From assembly GCF_009905545.1 (NCBI RefSeq), contig NZ_JAAALB010000015.1, positions 62,001 through 126,000 of the forward strand: a DNA stretch of 64,000 nt. Direction: 5' to 3'. How positions within the stretch are numbered: the stretch's first letter is position 1; every line of letters starts with the position of its first letter. This DNA is from Cellulophaga sp. BC115SP. Its GTDB lineage: Bacteria > Bacteroidota > Bacteroidia > Cytophagales > Spirosomataceae. Both the position numbers and the translations under genes were made by a program. The notes beneath the pieces were generated by a model. It made no database searches and had not been told where the DNA came from. It saw only the letters and a list, made by a program, of their open reading frames with translations. This document shows, piece by piece, positions 8,575 through 18,561 of this stretch.

Positions 8575-9840
8575 ATGAAGCGCCTTATATTTCCGTTTAT
8601 CATATTTTTTCTTTTTTGCACCCGTGCATGGGCCTCGTACATCCTTATTCCGATGGATGATACCCAAAAAAATCACCTCAAAGCCTATGGCTTGGCCTAT
8701 TGGGTTTTGAAAAACCACGAAACTGAAGTTGAATGGTTATTGAATTATCGTGGTGGTGCTTTTATGGTTCAGCAAGCACAAAAGTTTGAAAACGAATTGG
8801 TGATTCGTGGTATTAGCTATGAAGTTATTTCGGATGGTGATGCTGCTCAAATTCGTACAGAATTGAGTAGTCCTGATGTCAATATGGATGTTGTAAAATT
8901 ACAAAAACCTCCAAAAGTTGCCGTTTATTCTCCCAAAACAGCCCAACCTTGGGACGATGCAGTAACCTTGGCAATGACCTACGCTGAAATTCCTTATGAT
9001 TTAATTTTTGATGAGGATGTGCTAAATAACAAACTACCAGAATATGACTGGTTGCACTTACACCATGAAGATTTTACAGGTCAAATGGGTAAATTCTGGA
9101 ACCAGAGTAGTCAACCTTGGTATCAGGCGCAGTTGCGTGAGGATAAGAAAAATGCGGCGAAATATGGCTTTAGCAAAGTATCTCAGTTAAAATTAGGAGT
9201 GGTCAAAAAAATTAGAGACTTTGTTGCAGGAGGAGGCTATATGTTTGCCATGTGTACTGCAACAGATACCTATGATATCGCTTTGGCAGCCGAAGGGCTT
9301 GATATCGTCGACGCCTTTTATGATGGCGATGGTTATGACCCCAATGCTGACAAAAAATTGAATTATGCCAATTCATTTGCCTTTCAAAACTTTGGGTTAG
9401 TATATCATCCTCAGGTAATCGAATTCTCTACAATCGAGGCGTATCCTAACAACGAGCGTCCAGTAAGAGAAGATAATGACTATTTTAACTTATTTCAATT
9501 TTCAGCGAAGTGGGATCCTATTCCTACGATGTTGACACAAAATCATGAAACAACCATTCATGGTTTTATGGGGCAAACAACTTCTTACAAAAAATCATTG
9601 ATTAAACCAGAAGTAACGATTTTAGGGGAAAATCGCTCACTAAATGAAGCTCGTTATATTCATGGAACTTTCTTGAAAGGCTTTTGGACATTTTATGGTG
9701 GTCACGACCCTGAAGATTATCAGCACTTTGTCAACGAAGAACCTACAGATTTGAATCTTCACCCTAACTCAGCAGGTTATCGTTTGATTTTGAATAACGT
9801 TTTGTTTCCTGCAGCAAAGAAAAAGAAACAAAAGACTTAA
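8575..9840 (+). CDS. secreted protein of the family labelled asparagine synthetase B in Bacteroidota
   Basis: A 421-residue protein with a signal peptide (MKRLIFPF to RAWAS). The ATG at 8575 is preferred over a TTG eight codons upstream because the signal peptide begins there. I recognise the N-terminus (ILIPMDD.Q..HLKAYG.AY) from proteins that databases call asparagine synthetase B. However, it has no N-terminal Cys glutaminase or PP-loop of a true asparagine synthetase. A GGGYMFAMCTATD segment, with Cys in a tight turn after a strand, resembles the nucleophile elbow of class I amidotransferase/DJ-1-like folds. Function unknown. The label is very likely historical. Confidence 0.75.
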   Translation: MKRLIFPFIIFFLFCTRAWASYILIPMDDTQKNHLKAYGLAYWVLKNHETEVEWLLNYRGGAFMVQQAQKFENELVIRGISYEVISDGDAAQIRTELSSPDVNMDVVKLQKPPKVAVYSPKTAQPWDDAVTLAMTYAEIPYDLIFDEDVLNNKLPEYDWLHLHHEDFTGQMGKFWNQSSQPWYQAQLREDKKNAAKYGFSKVSQLKLGVVKKIRDFVAGGGYMFAMCTATDTYDIALAAEGLDIVDAFYDGDGYDPNADKKLNYANSFAFQNFGLVYHPQVIEFSTIEAYPNNERPVREDNDYFNLFQFSAKWDPIPTMLTQNHETTIHGFMGQTTSYKKSLIKPEVTILGENRSLNEARYIHGTFLKGFWTFYGGHDPEDYQHFVNEEPTDLNLHPNSAGYRLILNNVLFPAAKKKKQKT

Positions 9841-9996
9841 TTTAATTTGAAAATGTGCGAATTTGAAAATTTAGGGATTTGAAAATGGGAAGATTTAGAA
9901 ATGCTTTAATCTGCTTTTGTAAATCTCCCCATTCCTGAATTTTTAGACATTTTTCATTTTCAAATCTTCAAATCCCCAAATCTTCAAATCACCTAA
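9841..9996. repeat. spacer made of drifted GATTTGAA-type words
   Basis: The spacer repeats variants of GATTTGAA / GATTTGGGGATTTGAA on one side (about 9846-9900) and their reverse complement (TTCAAATCCCCAAATCTTCAAATC) on the other (about 9950-9992), so the transcript could fold into a long imperfect hairpin. It separates the convergent genes at 8575 and 9997 and may act as their terminator. Confidence 0.55.
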
Positions 9997-12696
9997 TTAT
10001 CTAATTTTCATAGTAAAGGCATATTTTCCAGAACCAAAGGTTTTAGAAATCCATTTACCATCTTGCTTCAAATCAGTCAAAGCTACTCCGTTATTTTTTA
10101 TAGAGCTTATATCCGAAGTCGGGAAATAGACTGTTGATTCGGTATTGGCTGGTACTTCTATTTCTAGGGTCAGCAAATCCCCCTCTATTTTCCAGTTGGA
10201 AGCAATTTTACCATAAGGCGTCAAATAACTACCTTTTGCAAAAGTCAATCCTCCTCCTAGTTCAGGTTTGATAACGCTCAACTTATAGCCAGCTCCATCT
10301 GCTTCCTTGGTATCTATTCCTGCAATGGTGCGATACATCCAATCGCCAACGGCACCATAGGCATAATGATTGAAAGAGGTCATACCAGGGTCTTGGAAAG
10401 TACTATCTGGTTTCATCGAATCCCAGCGTTCCCAAATGGTAGTTGCACCATGCGACTTGATAGGATATAACCACGAAGGATAGGTATCTTGTAAAAGTAG
10501 TTTGTAGGCTATATCATTTTGCCCATAACGTGTCAAAACAGGATTTAGAAATGGCGTTCCTAAAAAGCCCGTAGTTAGATGATACTCGTAAGATTTGATA
10601 TTTTCAACAAGGCGATTTACAGCGTTTTGGCGCAGTGACTCTGGTAACATATCAAACTGCAATGCCAAAATATAGGCGGTTTGCGTTTCTGAAATCAATC
10701 TTCCAGAAGCCGTCATAAATTCTTGCTGAAATGCTTTTTTGACTCTTTGTAATAAAGCCTCATAGTCTGCAACCTCCTCATTTTTCTGCAATACCTTAGC
10801 TGCTTTTATCATCAACTCAATATTATACGCATAAAAACATTGAGCTACCAAATACACATCTGTCACGGCTGATTTTTGTCCGATAGCACTTTTCGAATCA
10901 TCAACTCTATACGACAACCAATCGGCAAATTGAAATCCCATATTCCAGAGGTCATTTTTTGCTAAACCTCTCACATGGTTCAAATATGCCTTCATGCTCG
11001 CATATTGGTCTTGCAAGATTTGTTTGTCGCCATAAACTACATACATGTTGTAAGGAATAATAATACCAGCATCAGACCAACCCGCAGCTCCTGTTACCTT
11101 GCCCAACACATTAGGAATCACAAATGGGATAGCGCCGTCTGGTTCTTGGTCAGCAGTTACGTCTTTGAGCCATTTAGCAAAAAATTGATTTACATTAAAA
11201 TTATAGGCTGCTGTTCTTGAAAATACCTCTGCATCACCCGTCCAACCTAAGCGTTCGTCACGTTGTGGGCAATCGGTAGGAACATCCAAGAAATTGCCTC
11301 TTTGTCCCCACTGAATATTTTTTTGTAGTTGGTTCACCATTGGATTTGAGCACTCAAAACTACCCAGCGGTTTCATGTCAGAATAGAGGGTAACAGCCGT
11401 AAAATCTTCGGGATTAATTTTACCTTCTACCCCTTCTACTTTTACATATCTAAATCCAAAAAAGGTAAAATGTGGCTCAATCGTTTGATTCGGCTCGCCA
11501 CTCAACACATAATGTGCCTGTGCTTTGGCTGAACGTAGGTTTTCAAAATATGGAACGCCATGTTTATCTAACATTTCGACATGATATAGCTTAATCATCT
11601 GACCTGCTTTTCCCGAAATCTTAAACTTTACCCACCCCACTACATTTTGTCCAAAATCTAAAATTGTTTCTCCTTTCGGTGAAGTCAGTACTTTGACAGG
11701 TTTAAATGTTTCATGCTTTTTGATAGGCTCATTTACGGAAGCATTCAAATAATCTGTCGCAAATGAAGCTACTTTTACATTTTGCCATTTAGAATCATCA
11801 AAATTTGCTAAATCCCAACCCTTAATTTCCTTTCTTAAATCCTGACGCTCGCCATCATATATTTCAGAAAATAAAATATGACTGGTCGTTGATTTCCAAG
11901 AATTATCAGAAACTATCCAATCCTCTGAACCATCGGCATATTTGATATGTAACTGAAATAATAAAGCGGTTTCTTTTCCATATAGGTTTTTATGATTTTC
12001 CCAAGCTAATTTCGTTCTGTACCAGCCACTCCCCAATGTAACACCAACAGCATTTTTTCCTGTACTCAATTGTTTGGTAACATCATAAGTCTGGTACTGC
12101 AAATGCTTATTATAACTTGTCCAGCCTGGTGTCAGAAAGGCATCGCCTACTCTTTTACCATTCAAACTTGCTTCATACAAACCTCTGGAGGTTACAAAAA
12201 CTGTTGCGGATGCAATGGGCTTTTTTACCTCAAAAGTTTTTCTTAAATGTGGCACAATTCCATTGACTGAATCCGCCTCAATGCCCGAATTAATCCATTG
12301 CGCTTTCCATTCGTCATGACGCATCATGGCTGTTTGAAAATTGGCGGTTGCCAAGGCAGGAGTTTTCGTTTGGCTATCCCACACTTTTACTTGCCAAGTG
12401 TACTTACTATCTGACTCAAGATTTGCGCCACCATAAGGAATTTTAAGAGAATTATCGGAAGAGATCTTGCCTGTTGACCAAACCAATTTCTTTCCAGAAC
12501 GAACACTAATTTCGTAGGCTGTTTGCTTAACATTTTGTTTGTCCGAATTGAGTTGCCAACTAAAGCGTGGCTGCGCTCTATCAATTCCAATTGGATTGGA
12601 GAGATTTTCTACTGTTAAATTCTGAACTGAAAGCTGTGCCCAACTACTAAAGCTCAAGAGTGAGGCAATTAAAAATGGAGGTAAATGATATTTCAT
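9997..12696 (-). CDS. secreted alpha-L-rhamnosidase, GH78
   Basis: It releases terminal alpha-L-rhamnose from plant or bacterial glycans, probably in the periplasm or on the surface. Its 899 residues begin with a signal peptide (ending SSWAQ). Domains in order: an N-terminal beta-sandwich with the WQVKVWDS and WSTG motifs (about 20-130), further beta-sandwiches (to about 440), the (alpha/alpha)6 barrel (about 445-800), and a C-terminal beta-domain. The GH78 signature is clear at DVPTDCPQRDERLGWTGDAE. It lies downstream of a second rhamnosidase-like gene with a 157-bp gap, probably one operon. Confidence 0.95.
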   Translation of the reverse strand: MKYHLPPFLIASLLSFSSWAQLSVQNLTVENLSNPIGIDRAQPRFSWQLNSDKQNVKQTAYEISVRSGKKLVWSTGKISSDNSLKIPYGGANLESDSKYTWQVKVWDSQTKTPALATANFQTAMMRHDEWKAQWINSGIEADSVNGIVPHLRKTFEVKKPIASATVFVTSRGLYEASLNGKRVGDAFLTPGWTSYNKHLQYQTYDVTKQLSTGKNAVGVTLGSGWYRTKLAWENHKNLYGKETALLFQLHIKYADGSEDWIVSDNSWKSTTSHILFSEIYDGERQDLRKEIKGWDLANFDDSKWQNVKVASFATDYLNASVNEPIKKHETFKPVKVLTSPKGETILDFGQNVVGWVKFKISGKAGQMIKLYHVEMLDKHGVPYFENLRSAKAQAHYVLSGEPNQTIEPHFTFFGFRYVKVEGVEGKINPEDFTAVTLYSDMKPLGSFECSNPMVNQLQKNIQWGQRGNFLDVPTDCPQRDERLGWTGDAEVFSRTAAYNFNVNQFFAKWLKDVTADQEPDGAIPFVIPNVLGKVTGAAGWSDAGIIIPYNMYVVYGDKQILQDQYASMKAYLNHVRGLAKNDLWNMGFQFADWLSYRVDDSKSAIGQKSAVTDVYLVAQCFYAYNIELMIKAAKVLQKNEEVADYEALLQRVKKAFQQEFMTASGRLISETQTAYILALQFDMLPESLRQNAVNRLVENIKSYEYHLTTGFLGTPFLNPVLTRYGQNDIAYKLLLQDTYPSWLYPIKSHGATTIWERWDSMKPDSTFQDPGMTSFNHYAYGAVGDWMYRTIAGIDTKEADGAGYKLSVIKPELGGGLTFAKGSYLTPYGKIASNWKIEGDLLTLEIEVPANTESTVYFPTSDISSIKNNGVALTDLKQDGKWISKTFGSGKYAFTMKIR

Positions 12697-12853
12697 AGTT
12701 TATTTTTCGACAATAAAATTTGGTTTTATTGAAAAATATAAAATATTTTTTGGTAATCTGTCTTGGTCTAGCGTATAGGGTCAGGAAAATCTAACGAGGT
12801 AAGGTTTTAACTTTTCATTGATTTCACGTATTCCTAACCCTTGTTTAAGCGCA
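12697..12853. other. spacer with AT-rich hairpin between the two rhamnosidase genes
   Basis: A hairpin at about 12704-12739 pairs ATTTTTC-GA-CAATAAAA with TTTTATTGAAAAAT. It lies just upstream of the GH78 start on the minus strand and could mark processing or partial termination between the two genes. Nothing else is seen. Confidence 0.35.
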
Positions 12854-15244
12854 CTATAACTTGAATTGATTTTGTCCTTTTTTAAGAATCATCGTTTTCC
12901 CTTTCCAAACAAAAGTACCCTCGACTGGACTTTCTATCTGTATTTTCCATTGATTTCCTATCTGAGAATAATCACAAATTATTTTGCCTTGAGGATGTGG
13001 CATTTCTCCTTTAATTTGAGTTAAATTACCCAAATGAGGTTCTATTTTTACTTTAGAAAAACCTTGGGCGTCAGAATCAATTCCTAATATCACTCGATAA
13101 AATTCAATATTAGGACTGGCCCCCCAAGCATGACAGTCTGAACGAGCGTGTTCTATTTCTGAAATTTCTGCCCATGTAGTTAACCCTAGTTCTATATTAC
13201 GTTTCCAATCGCTCAACCAAGCAATATATTCATCCCCTTTTCCCGCTTTTACCAAAGCTTGGTGCAAATAGTATTTAAAGTAAATTGAGGCTGGAGCTAA
13301 AGATTTATCATTGAGAAGTTTATTACTTACTTGTGCATAATTATTTGGAGAAATTACCTCTGTCAAAATACCAAGGCTATTAGCATGTTGAGAAAATACA
13401 TCTTTATCCTCGGTATCAGCCAATATCCCTTTTGAAGCATCCCAATATTTTTGTAAAATCATTTTTTTCAATTGCAAAGCCTTCTGCGAATACATCTCAG
13501 CATAAGCTTTCATGCCCAACTGACTTTCTAGGTCGGCCGCCACTTGATACCCCCAAAGCAATTGCAAGTCTAATACAGCTGAAGAGCCATTTTTGCCATA
13601 AGGAGCTTCACCGTTACTCCATCCTTTACGGTTTTCGACCCAGTCTGTAAATATCCAGTAAGGAACCTTACGCAATGAGCCTTCAGGATTTTGGTATTTT
13701 TCAAAAAACCACAAGATGTTTCTCACACCTTGCAATTTCTCTTTGATAAAATTGGCATCTCCACGATATTTTAAATAATCCTGAAGCATACCAATATACC
13801 ATAATGAAAAAGTAGGTATTTGTTGGGGAGAAAAAGAAGGGTGACGGCTCAGGGTAATTCCCTCTGCCATACGAGAATGTTCCATTTGATTCAAGGCATT
13901 GCGAGCCAAACGATCATCACCAGCATTGAAATACGACACTAACGCTTGGATACGAGCGTCGCCAATATATTGTAGCTGTTCATAATACGGACAATCCATA
14001 TAAGTATCTACTGCACAAAGCCTTGCTGTACGCCAACCAATAGACAAGTAAGGTTGAAAGTCAATAGTTGCACTTTGTAATTGTGCTTTTTGGGTAAAAG
14101 GAAATCCTACAAAAGTGCTTGATATTTCCTTTATAGTAAGCGGCTCTGCTCCTGTCTGAATCTCTAATTGGACATATCTGAATGTTCGGTAAGTCAAAGA
14201 TTCGAATACCTCAGAATCTTTTCCAGAAAGTAAAAGGCTATCTTTTCGACCTACGATAATTTTACCCTCAATTTCATTACGATTATTTTTCAAAATCTGT
14301 CTCTTCTTCAGTGCTTCGGCATCCATCAATGCTTCGGCATAAGTCAAACCTACTTTAGTATCTTTTCCTTTTTGAAAAATAATTTTAGGAAAAGCATTGG
14401 TCAAAAAACCTTGATCAAGCAAGATTTTCACATGTGTAATAGCAGGTATTTCCCAAGATACATTTTCAAGATTAGGGTTCGTAAGTGTCACTCCTTCAAC
14501 TTTTCTAATTGCACTGAAATATTGTTTTTTATATTCCATTGCAGGCAAAGCAGAGGGTACTAACATCCAGTTATTAATATCTGATATTCCTTTGGGACAA
14601 GCGCCTCTCCAGCCAACTCGTTCAGCAGTAACCCATTGATTATCGTCAAAGTTTTCTGAATTCCAGTTGGATGGCAATGTTTTAGTGAAATCCAATAATT
14701 CACCAGCACCTGCCACATAATAGGCAGGATGACCAACGCCTTTGGACAATGGCTGATAGGCTTGATTCGAAAAGCTCTTCCAAGTTGGATTGGTATCTAT
14801 AATCTTCTCGGCTGAGGTATTGCCTGTCAACACAAATGCGGTGCGGTGCGAAATTTGTCCTTCTGCCCTAAAATTCCCTTCGTTCCACACAATGGCAGCG
14901 ATGGTATTTTTACCTTTTTTAAGATAAGGAGCAATATTTACGGTTTCGAAATTCCAGTAAGATAAATCTCCTCTGGCAGGTCCTTGCGAAATGACGTTAC
15001 CATTGACAAACAGCTTATATCGGTTGTCCGCCGACACATGAATAATAAAATCTGAAGGTTGTTGAGGTAGCTCGAAGTTTTTCCGAAAATGATACACACC
15101 ATACGCTTGCGGAACCGTTTGCGGAGCTGCAATCCAATAGGCGGGCCATATCTTGTTGAGTATATCTGGATGAATTGTTTGGGCAGTGGTAGCCAAACTC
15201 ACACCAAGAAGTAAGAGGAGAAGTTTTAAGGATTGTGTTTTCAT
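12854..15244 (-). CDS. divergent GH78-like rhamnosidase
   Basis: A 796-residue secreted protein with signal peptide (ending TTAQT). An N-terminal jelly-roll carries VSADNRYKLFVNGNVISQGPARGD, typical of the sugar-binding domain of GH78-type enzymes. The (alpha/alpha)6 catalytic domain follows from about residue 390. The block DCPYYEQLQYIGDARIQ stands where canonical GH78 enzymes have DCPQRDERLGWTGD: the arrangement is kept but the acidic DER is YEQ, which marks a divergent subgroup. Specificity may differ from rhamnose. First gene of a two-gene leftward operon with the GH78 at 9997. Confidence 0.88.
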   Translation of the reverse strand: MKTQSLKLLLLLLGVSLATTAQTIHPDILNKIWPAYWIAAPQTVPQAYGVYHFRKNFELPQQPSDFIIHVSADNRYKLFVNGNVISQGPARGDLSYWNFETVNIAPYLKKGKNTIAAIVWNEGNFRAEGQISHRTAFVLTGNTSAEKIIDTNPTWKSFSNQAYQPLSKGVGHPAYYVAGAGELLDFTKTLPSNWNSENFDDNQWVTAERVGWRGACPKGISDINNWMLVPSALPAMEYKKQYFSAIRKVEGVTLTNPNLENVSWEIPAITHVKILLDQGFLTNAFPKIIFQKGKDTKVGLTYAEALMDAEALKKRQILKNNRNEIEGKIIVGRKDSLLLSGKDSEVFESLTYRTFRYVQLEIQTGAEPLTIKEISSTFVGFPFTQKAQLQSATIDFQPYLSIGWRTARLCAVDTYMDCPYYEQLQYIGDARIQALVSYFNAGDDRLARNALNQMEHSRMAEGITLSRHPSFSPQQIPTFSLWYIGMLQDYLKYRGDANFIKEKLQGVRNILWFFEKYQNPEGSLRKVPYWIFTDWVENRKGWSNGEAPYGKNGSSAVLDLQLLWGYQVAADLESQLGMKAYAEMYSQKALQLKKMILQKYWDASKGILADTEDKDVFSQHANSLGILTEVISPNNYAQVSNKLLNDKSLAPASIYFKYYLHQALVKAGKGDEYIAWLSDWKRNIELGLTTWAEISEIEHARSDCHAWGASPNIEFYRVILGIDSDAQGFSKVKIEPHLGNLTQIKGEMPHPQGKIICDYSQIGNQWKIQIESPVEGTFVWKGKTMILKKGQNQFKL

Positions 15245-15382
15245 TGGATAGTTTATTTATATTTTATCATAATTATAAAACAACATGGTAAAATTCTATT
15301 TTATATTAGATTTATTCATAAATGTAAAAATCCTATTCATTCCAACTATCATTGTCAGTCCTTATTCCTTAGAGCCAAAATC

Positions 15383-15430
15383 AAAAAAGGCTAGAAATAT
15401 CACGATAGAGGTGATTTCTAGCCTTTTTTT
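15383..15430 (-). terminator. terminator of the GT2 gene
   Basis: A stem of about 19 bp (AAAAAAGGCTAGAAATATCAC with GTGATTTCTAGCCTTTTTTT, bulged AT on the left arm) and a 7-nt loop, with A and T tracts on both sides. It ends leftward transcription from 15451. Confidence 0.88.
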
Positions 15431-15450
15431 AAAAGAGAAAATAATTAAAT

Positions 15451-16434
15451 TTAATTAGCTTTTCCTACTATTTTCATCAGTTGCCACTTTACATTGGCAT
15501 ATATACCCATGATGCTATGAGGAATCACATAGCTCATTATTACCTTTTTCAAATGCTCTGGTTTATTTGGTCTAGAAAGAACCAGTGACTTCAACGCGTA
15601 GTAACGTGATAAAATAGGGTTGTTACCATATTGAATTGAATTTGCCAACATCAAGTAATACCTAGCAATATTCTTGCGTACTCTTGTATGAAAACGATAG
15701 TCTAATTCTTGATCTATACCCTTATACATACCAATACGATTGAACAAAAATTCTGCATCCTGCTTACCATCTGTAAAACTCATACCTCCTCCATTTTTAC
15801 GATAAACAGACATGACATCGTTCATGTAGTAAAATTTACCATGTTTTCCGAGCAAAATATATCTTGGGATATCGCCACTTTTAGACTCATGAAACCACTG
15901 AGGGTAAGTTTTCATGATTCCATGACGAAACATCACCGCCGAGGTTGCCATATACCAAACCTCGTCTTCGCCTACTAAATCATCAAGCGTTGTAACAACC
16001 TTCTGATCAGGCGTATTGACATATTCATCAGGATGAGAACCATCTTCAAAATGAATTAAAGCATTGTGAAAACAAGCGACAAAGTCAGGGTTAGCATCCA
16101 AAAAATCAACCTGTTTTTGTAATTTATGAGGACTTGTCCAATAATCATCGCCATCCATTGGTGCAATATACTGCCCTTTTGCTTCAGCAAGCGTTGCCAT
16201 TGTATTGTTTTTCCCAAAACCACCCAAGTTTACAGGATGTAACAATGGCTTGATTAAGTGAGGATATTTTTGCTGATATTCTCTAATAATATCAGGAGTG
16301 CTATCGGGCGATGCGTCATCGCCGACAATTACTTCGTAATCAAAATTAACTTGCTGATTAACAATGCTATCGAGCGTTTGACGTATGTAATTTTCGTGCT
16401 TATATGTATGGACAATTACGCTTACTTTAATCAT
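15451..16434 (-). CDS. glycosyltransferase family 2
   Basis: A 327-residue cytoplasmic or membrane-associated GT-A enzyme that probably adds a sugar to the exported polysaccharide. The N-terminal nucleotide-sugar domain is clear: VSVIVHTYKHENYIRQTLDSI (4-24), EVIVGDDASPDSTPDI, and the metal-binding MDGDDYW. No membrane helix is evident. It lies at the distal end of the polysaccharide cluster but behind a terminator (16566-16592), so it is expressed by read-through or from its own promoter in 16435-16560. Confidence 0.93.
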   Translation of the reverse strand: MIKVSVIVHTYKHENYIRQTLDSIVNQQVNFDYEVIVGDDASPDSTPDIIREYQQKYPHLIKPLLHPVNLGGFGKNNTMATLAEAKGQYIAPMDGDDYWTSPHKLQKQVDFLDANPDFVACFHNALIHFEDGSHPDEYVNTPDQKVVTTLDDLVGEDEVWYMATSAVMFRHGIMKTYPQWFHESKSGDIPRYILLGKHGKFYYMNDVMSVYRKNGGGMSFTDGKQDAEFLFNRIGMYKGIDQELDYRFHTRVRKNIARYYLMLANSIQYGNNPILSRYYALKSLVLSRPNKPEHLKKVIMSYVIPHSIMGIYANVKWQLMKIVGKAN

Positions 16435-16565
16435 TGAAATGGGTATTAGGTAGCAATATCTAGAAAAGAAGAAAATACATTAACTTCTTCGAAAACTAGT
16501 ACTGATTTAATTTCTATTACTTAAGTGGAAAGAATAATCGATAAAACCTTTTGTTCAAAAACAAA

Positions 16566-16592
16566 AGACCTGTGAGGGATGCTCACAGGTCT
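16566..16592 (-). terminator. terminator at the end of the polysaccharide operon
   Basis: A perfect 11-bp stem AGACCTGTGAG / CTCACAGGTCT with a 5-nt loop. The minus strand then runs TTTTGTTTTTG. It follows the PhyH gene by about 20 bp. Confidence 0.9.
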
Positions 16593-16613
16593 GCAAAGAT
16601 ACAAGGAATATTG

Positions 16614-17429
16614 TTAGGCAAAAAGTTGCTCTAATTGTTCTTTCTTAGGAAAATCTGGCGTTACCAAATTTTCTTCGGGTTTGTAAATATATGGCATTGG
16701 AAATCCTCTTTCTTGGAAAGTTGGCTCAGCCATATTATTGTAACGCAATTGGATAGACCAGCGAATGTTTTGTGTGATATTATCGCCAGAACGGTGTACC
16801 AAGAATGCTGAGAAAATCAATAAATCGCCTACTTCAAAGGAAGTTTGTACATAATCTTCTTCAGGTAATGCGTCTTGAATAGACCCTGTATAGCCAGAAG
16901 TATCAGCTTGTAACAAACCAACTGTATGACTTGCAGGAATGATTTGTAATGCACCCAAATCTGCATCGCAATCGACTAATGGGAACCACAAAACTACGCT
17001 GTCTAAAGATCCTTGACCTGTACGCCAGTCTTGGTGAGCGCCCAATTTCCAGTGACTACCACCTTTTGATAGATATCGGCTATTGAATTGCATCGCAGGA
17101 CGAACAGCAATGGTCGGAAACTCATACCCAATTTCTTTCAATAGGTTTACAATACGCTCGTCTGTACCCAGACGGTGCATCGAAATCAAGTGTTGTACTT
17201 GTTTACCTGTATTGACAAAAGAAGTGAAATCGGCCTGAAAATAATCAAACATAGCTTTTTCGAAAGTATCACGGTCATTAATATCCACATCGATACCTAG
17301 AACACGCTTGATTTGAATCGCAAAAAGCTGTCTTGCTTCTGTATAAATTTTATTGATTTCTTCTTTTGAAAAGAAGTTTTTCAAAATCAAAAATCCGTCT
17401 TTATTGAATTGTTCTTTTGAGGCTGCCAT
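16614..17429 (-). CDS. PhyH-family dioxygenase of the polysaccharide operon
   Basis: A 271-residue Fe(II)/2-oxoglutarate oxygenase. Iron ligands are visible in HQDWRTG (His-x-Asp) and in FLVHRSGDN (distal His), with Arg in NIRWSIQLRYN as the likely cosubstrate anchor. The LQIIPASHTVG loop is typical of PhyH. No signal peptide, so it acts in the cytoplasm. Last gene of the leftward glycan operon, next to a glycosidase-like gene and a methyltransferase. That context suggests it hydroxylates or otherwise oxidises a sugar or its acyl group; this is inference. Confidence 0.88.
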   Translation of the reverse strand: MAASKEQFNKDGFLILKNFFSKEEINKIYTEARQLFAIQIKRVLGIDVDINDRDTFEKAMFDYFQADFTSFVNTGKQVQHLISMHRLGTDERIVNLLKEIGYEFPTIAVRPAMQFNSRYLSKGGSHWKLGAHQDWRTGQGSLDSVVLWFPLVDCDADLGALQIIPASHTVGLLQADTSGYTGSIQDALPEEDYVQTSFEVGDLLIFSAFLVHRSGDNITQNIRWSIQLRYNNMAEPTFQERGFPMPYIYKPEENLVTPDFPKKEQLEQLFA

Positions 17430-17536
17430 AGCTTTGTGAAATGTTTGGCTAATTGCTTAGCAATGGGTTCAACAATGGCTCAAAATTATAGTACAGGATT
17501 TGGGATTTTTATGACAAATATCAAAAGCCTGAGTGA

Positions 17537-18469
17537 CTATTTTTCTGAAACTGCATAGGCAAAACCTGATGCACCAAAGCCATTGCCATTGTACAACAAA
17601 TATTTTTTGTCATTATGTTCATAATAGTGCGCATAATTTATCATGTTGTAGTCAAAATCTGCTGGATTTTCAGATTTTGCAATACCCACTAAATTATCTT
17701 TACGCTCCCATTTGATACCATCTAACGACTCTGCATAACCCATTCGATAACTTTGATCACGATTCGTACGATAGTCAACCGTATGACGATATGAGTAATA
17801 CATTTTGTAAATACCATCTTCCTTGAACACACTCGGACGACCAACTGCATGTAGAAAATCGTCAAAAGCCAGTACTACATCGCCAGTTGAAGTCCAGTGA
17901 ATACCATCTTTTGATTCTGCATAACGACAGTCATAGAACGGTTCTGGATACCCGTGAATATACTCACATTTTTGACCTGAAATATGCCACATTCTCCAAA
18001 CCCCGTTGTCATACATTACCGAAGGCTGAGCTGCCCAGATTGGATTATGAATCGAACGATCCATGATTGGTCCACGAAACATTTTCTTGAATGACAATCC
18101 TCCGTCATGACTTATCGCCAAGCCCATCGACAAGCGATAAGAGTTATGCGTACGGTTCCAACCTGTATAATACAACCAAATATCGCCATTAGGCATATCG
18201 ACAAACCAAGAAGGCATAGCTCCTGTTTCGTCGTATTCGCCAGGGCCACCCAGTTCTAAGATAGGCTTATCGTGGATATAGCGAATCTGAGTTGGGTCAT
18301 CATATTCAACATCGATAAATGTAGGACGTGATTGACCTTGAGAATCTCTAGTTGAGAAATATATTCTTAAAAAATCTTCGTGTTTGTATGCAAATGGCAC
18401 TTGAGCGTGCGATTGACTATGCGCCAACGAACCATCTGGTTTATAAACTACTCCTTTTTTAACCCACAT
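17537..18469 (-). CDS. cytoplasmic five-bladed-propeller glycosidase-like protein
   Basis: A 310-residue protein with no signal peptide. Repeated blade motifs are typical of GH43/GH32/GH130-type five-bladed propellers: MGLAISHDGGLSFKK, CRYAESKDGIHW, MGYAESLDGIKWERKD, and several (W/Y)..YY(T/S) strands. I cannot assign catalytic acids with confidence. Related proteins are seen in O-antigen and capsule clusters beside WbqC and methyltransferase genes. There they may rearrange or phosphorolyse an activated sugar, or bind it. It sits mid-operon, 92 bp after the methyltransferase gene. Function is open. Confidence 0.75.
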   Translation of the reverse strand: MWVKKGVVYKPDGSLAHSQSHAQVPFAYKHEDFLRIYFSTRDSQGQSRPTFIDVEYDDPTQIRYIHDKPILELGGPGEYDETGAMPSWFVDMPNGDIWLYYTGWNRTHNSYRLSMGLAISHDGGLSFKKMFRGPIMDRSIHNPIWAAQPSVMYDNGVWRMWHISGQKCEYIHGYPEPFYDCRYAESKDGIHWTSTGDVVLAFDDFLHAVGRPSVFKEDGIYKMYYSYRHTVDYRTNRDQSYRMGYAESLDGIKWERKDNLVGIAKSENPADFDYNMINYAHYYEHNDKKYLLYNGNGFGASGFAYAVSEK

Positions 18470-18561
18470 AGTACTTTGATTTTGAATGATAAACGGAGAG
18501 TTGTGAACTCAAAATTTTCTACAATAAAATTCCAAACTCCAACTCTAAACTCAACACTTTT
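18470..18561. repeat. spacer of drifted GAGTT words
   Basis: On the minus strand this spacer reads as GAGTT-containing words repeated with drift (GTTGAGTTTAGAGTTGGAGTTTGG, then TTTTGAGTTCACAACTC). It resembles the other word-repeat spacers in the window (9841-9996, 51204-51370, 53688-53900). No gene or terminator is seen. Confidence 0.45.
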
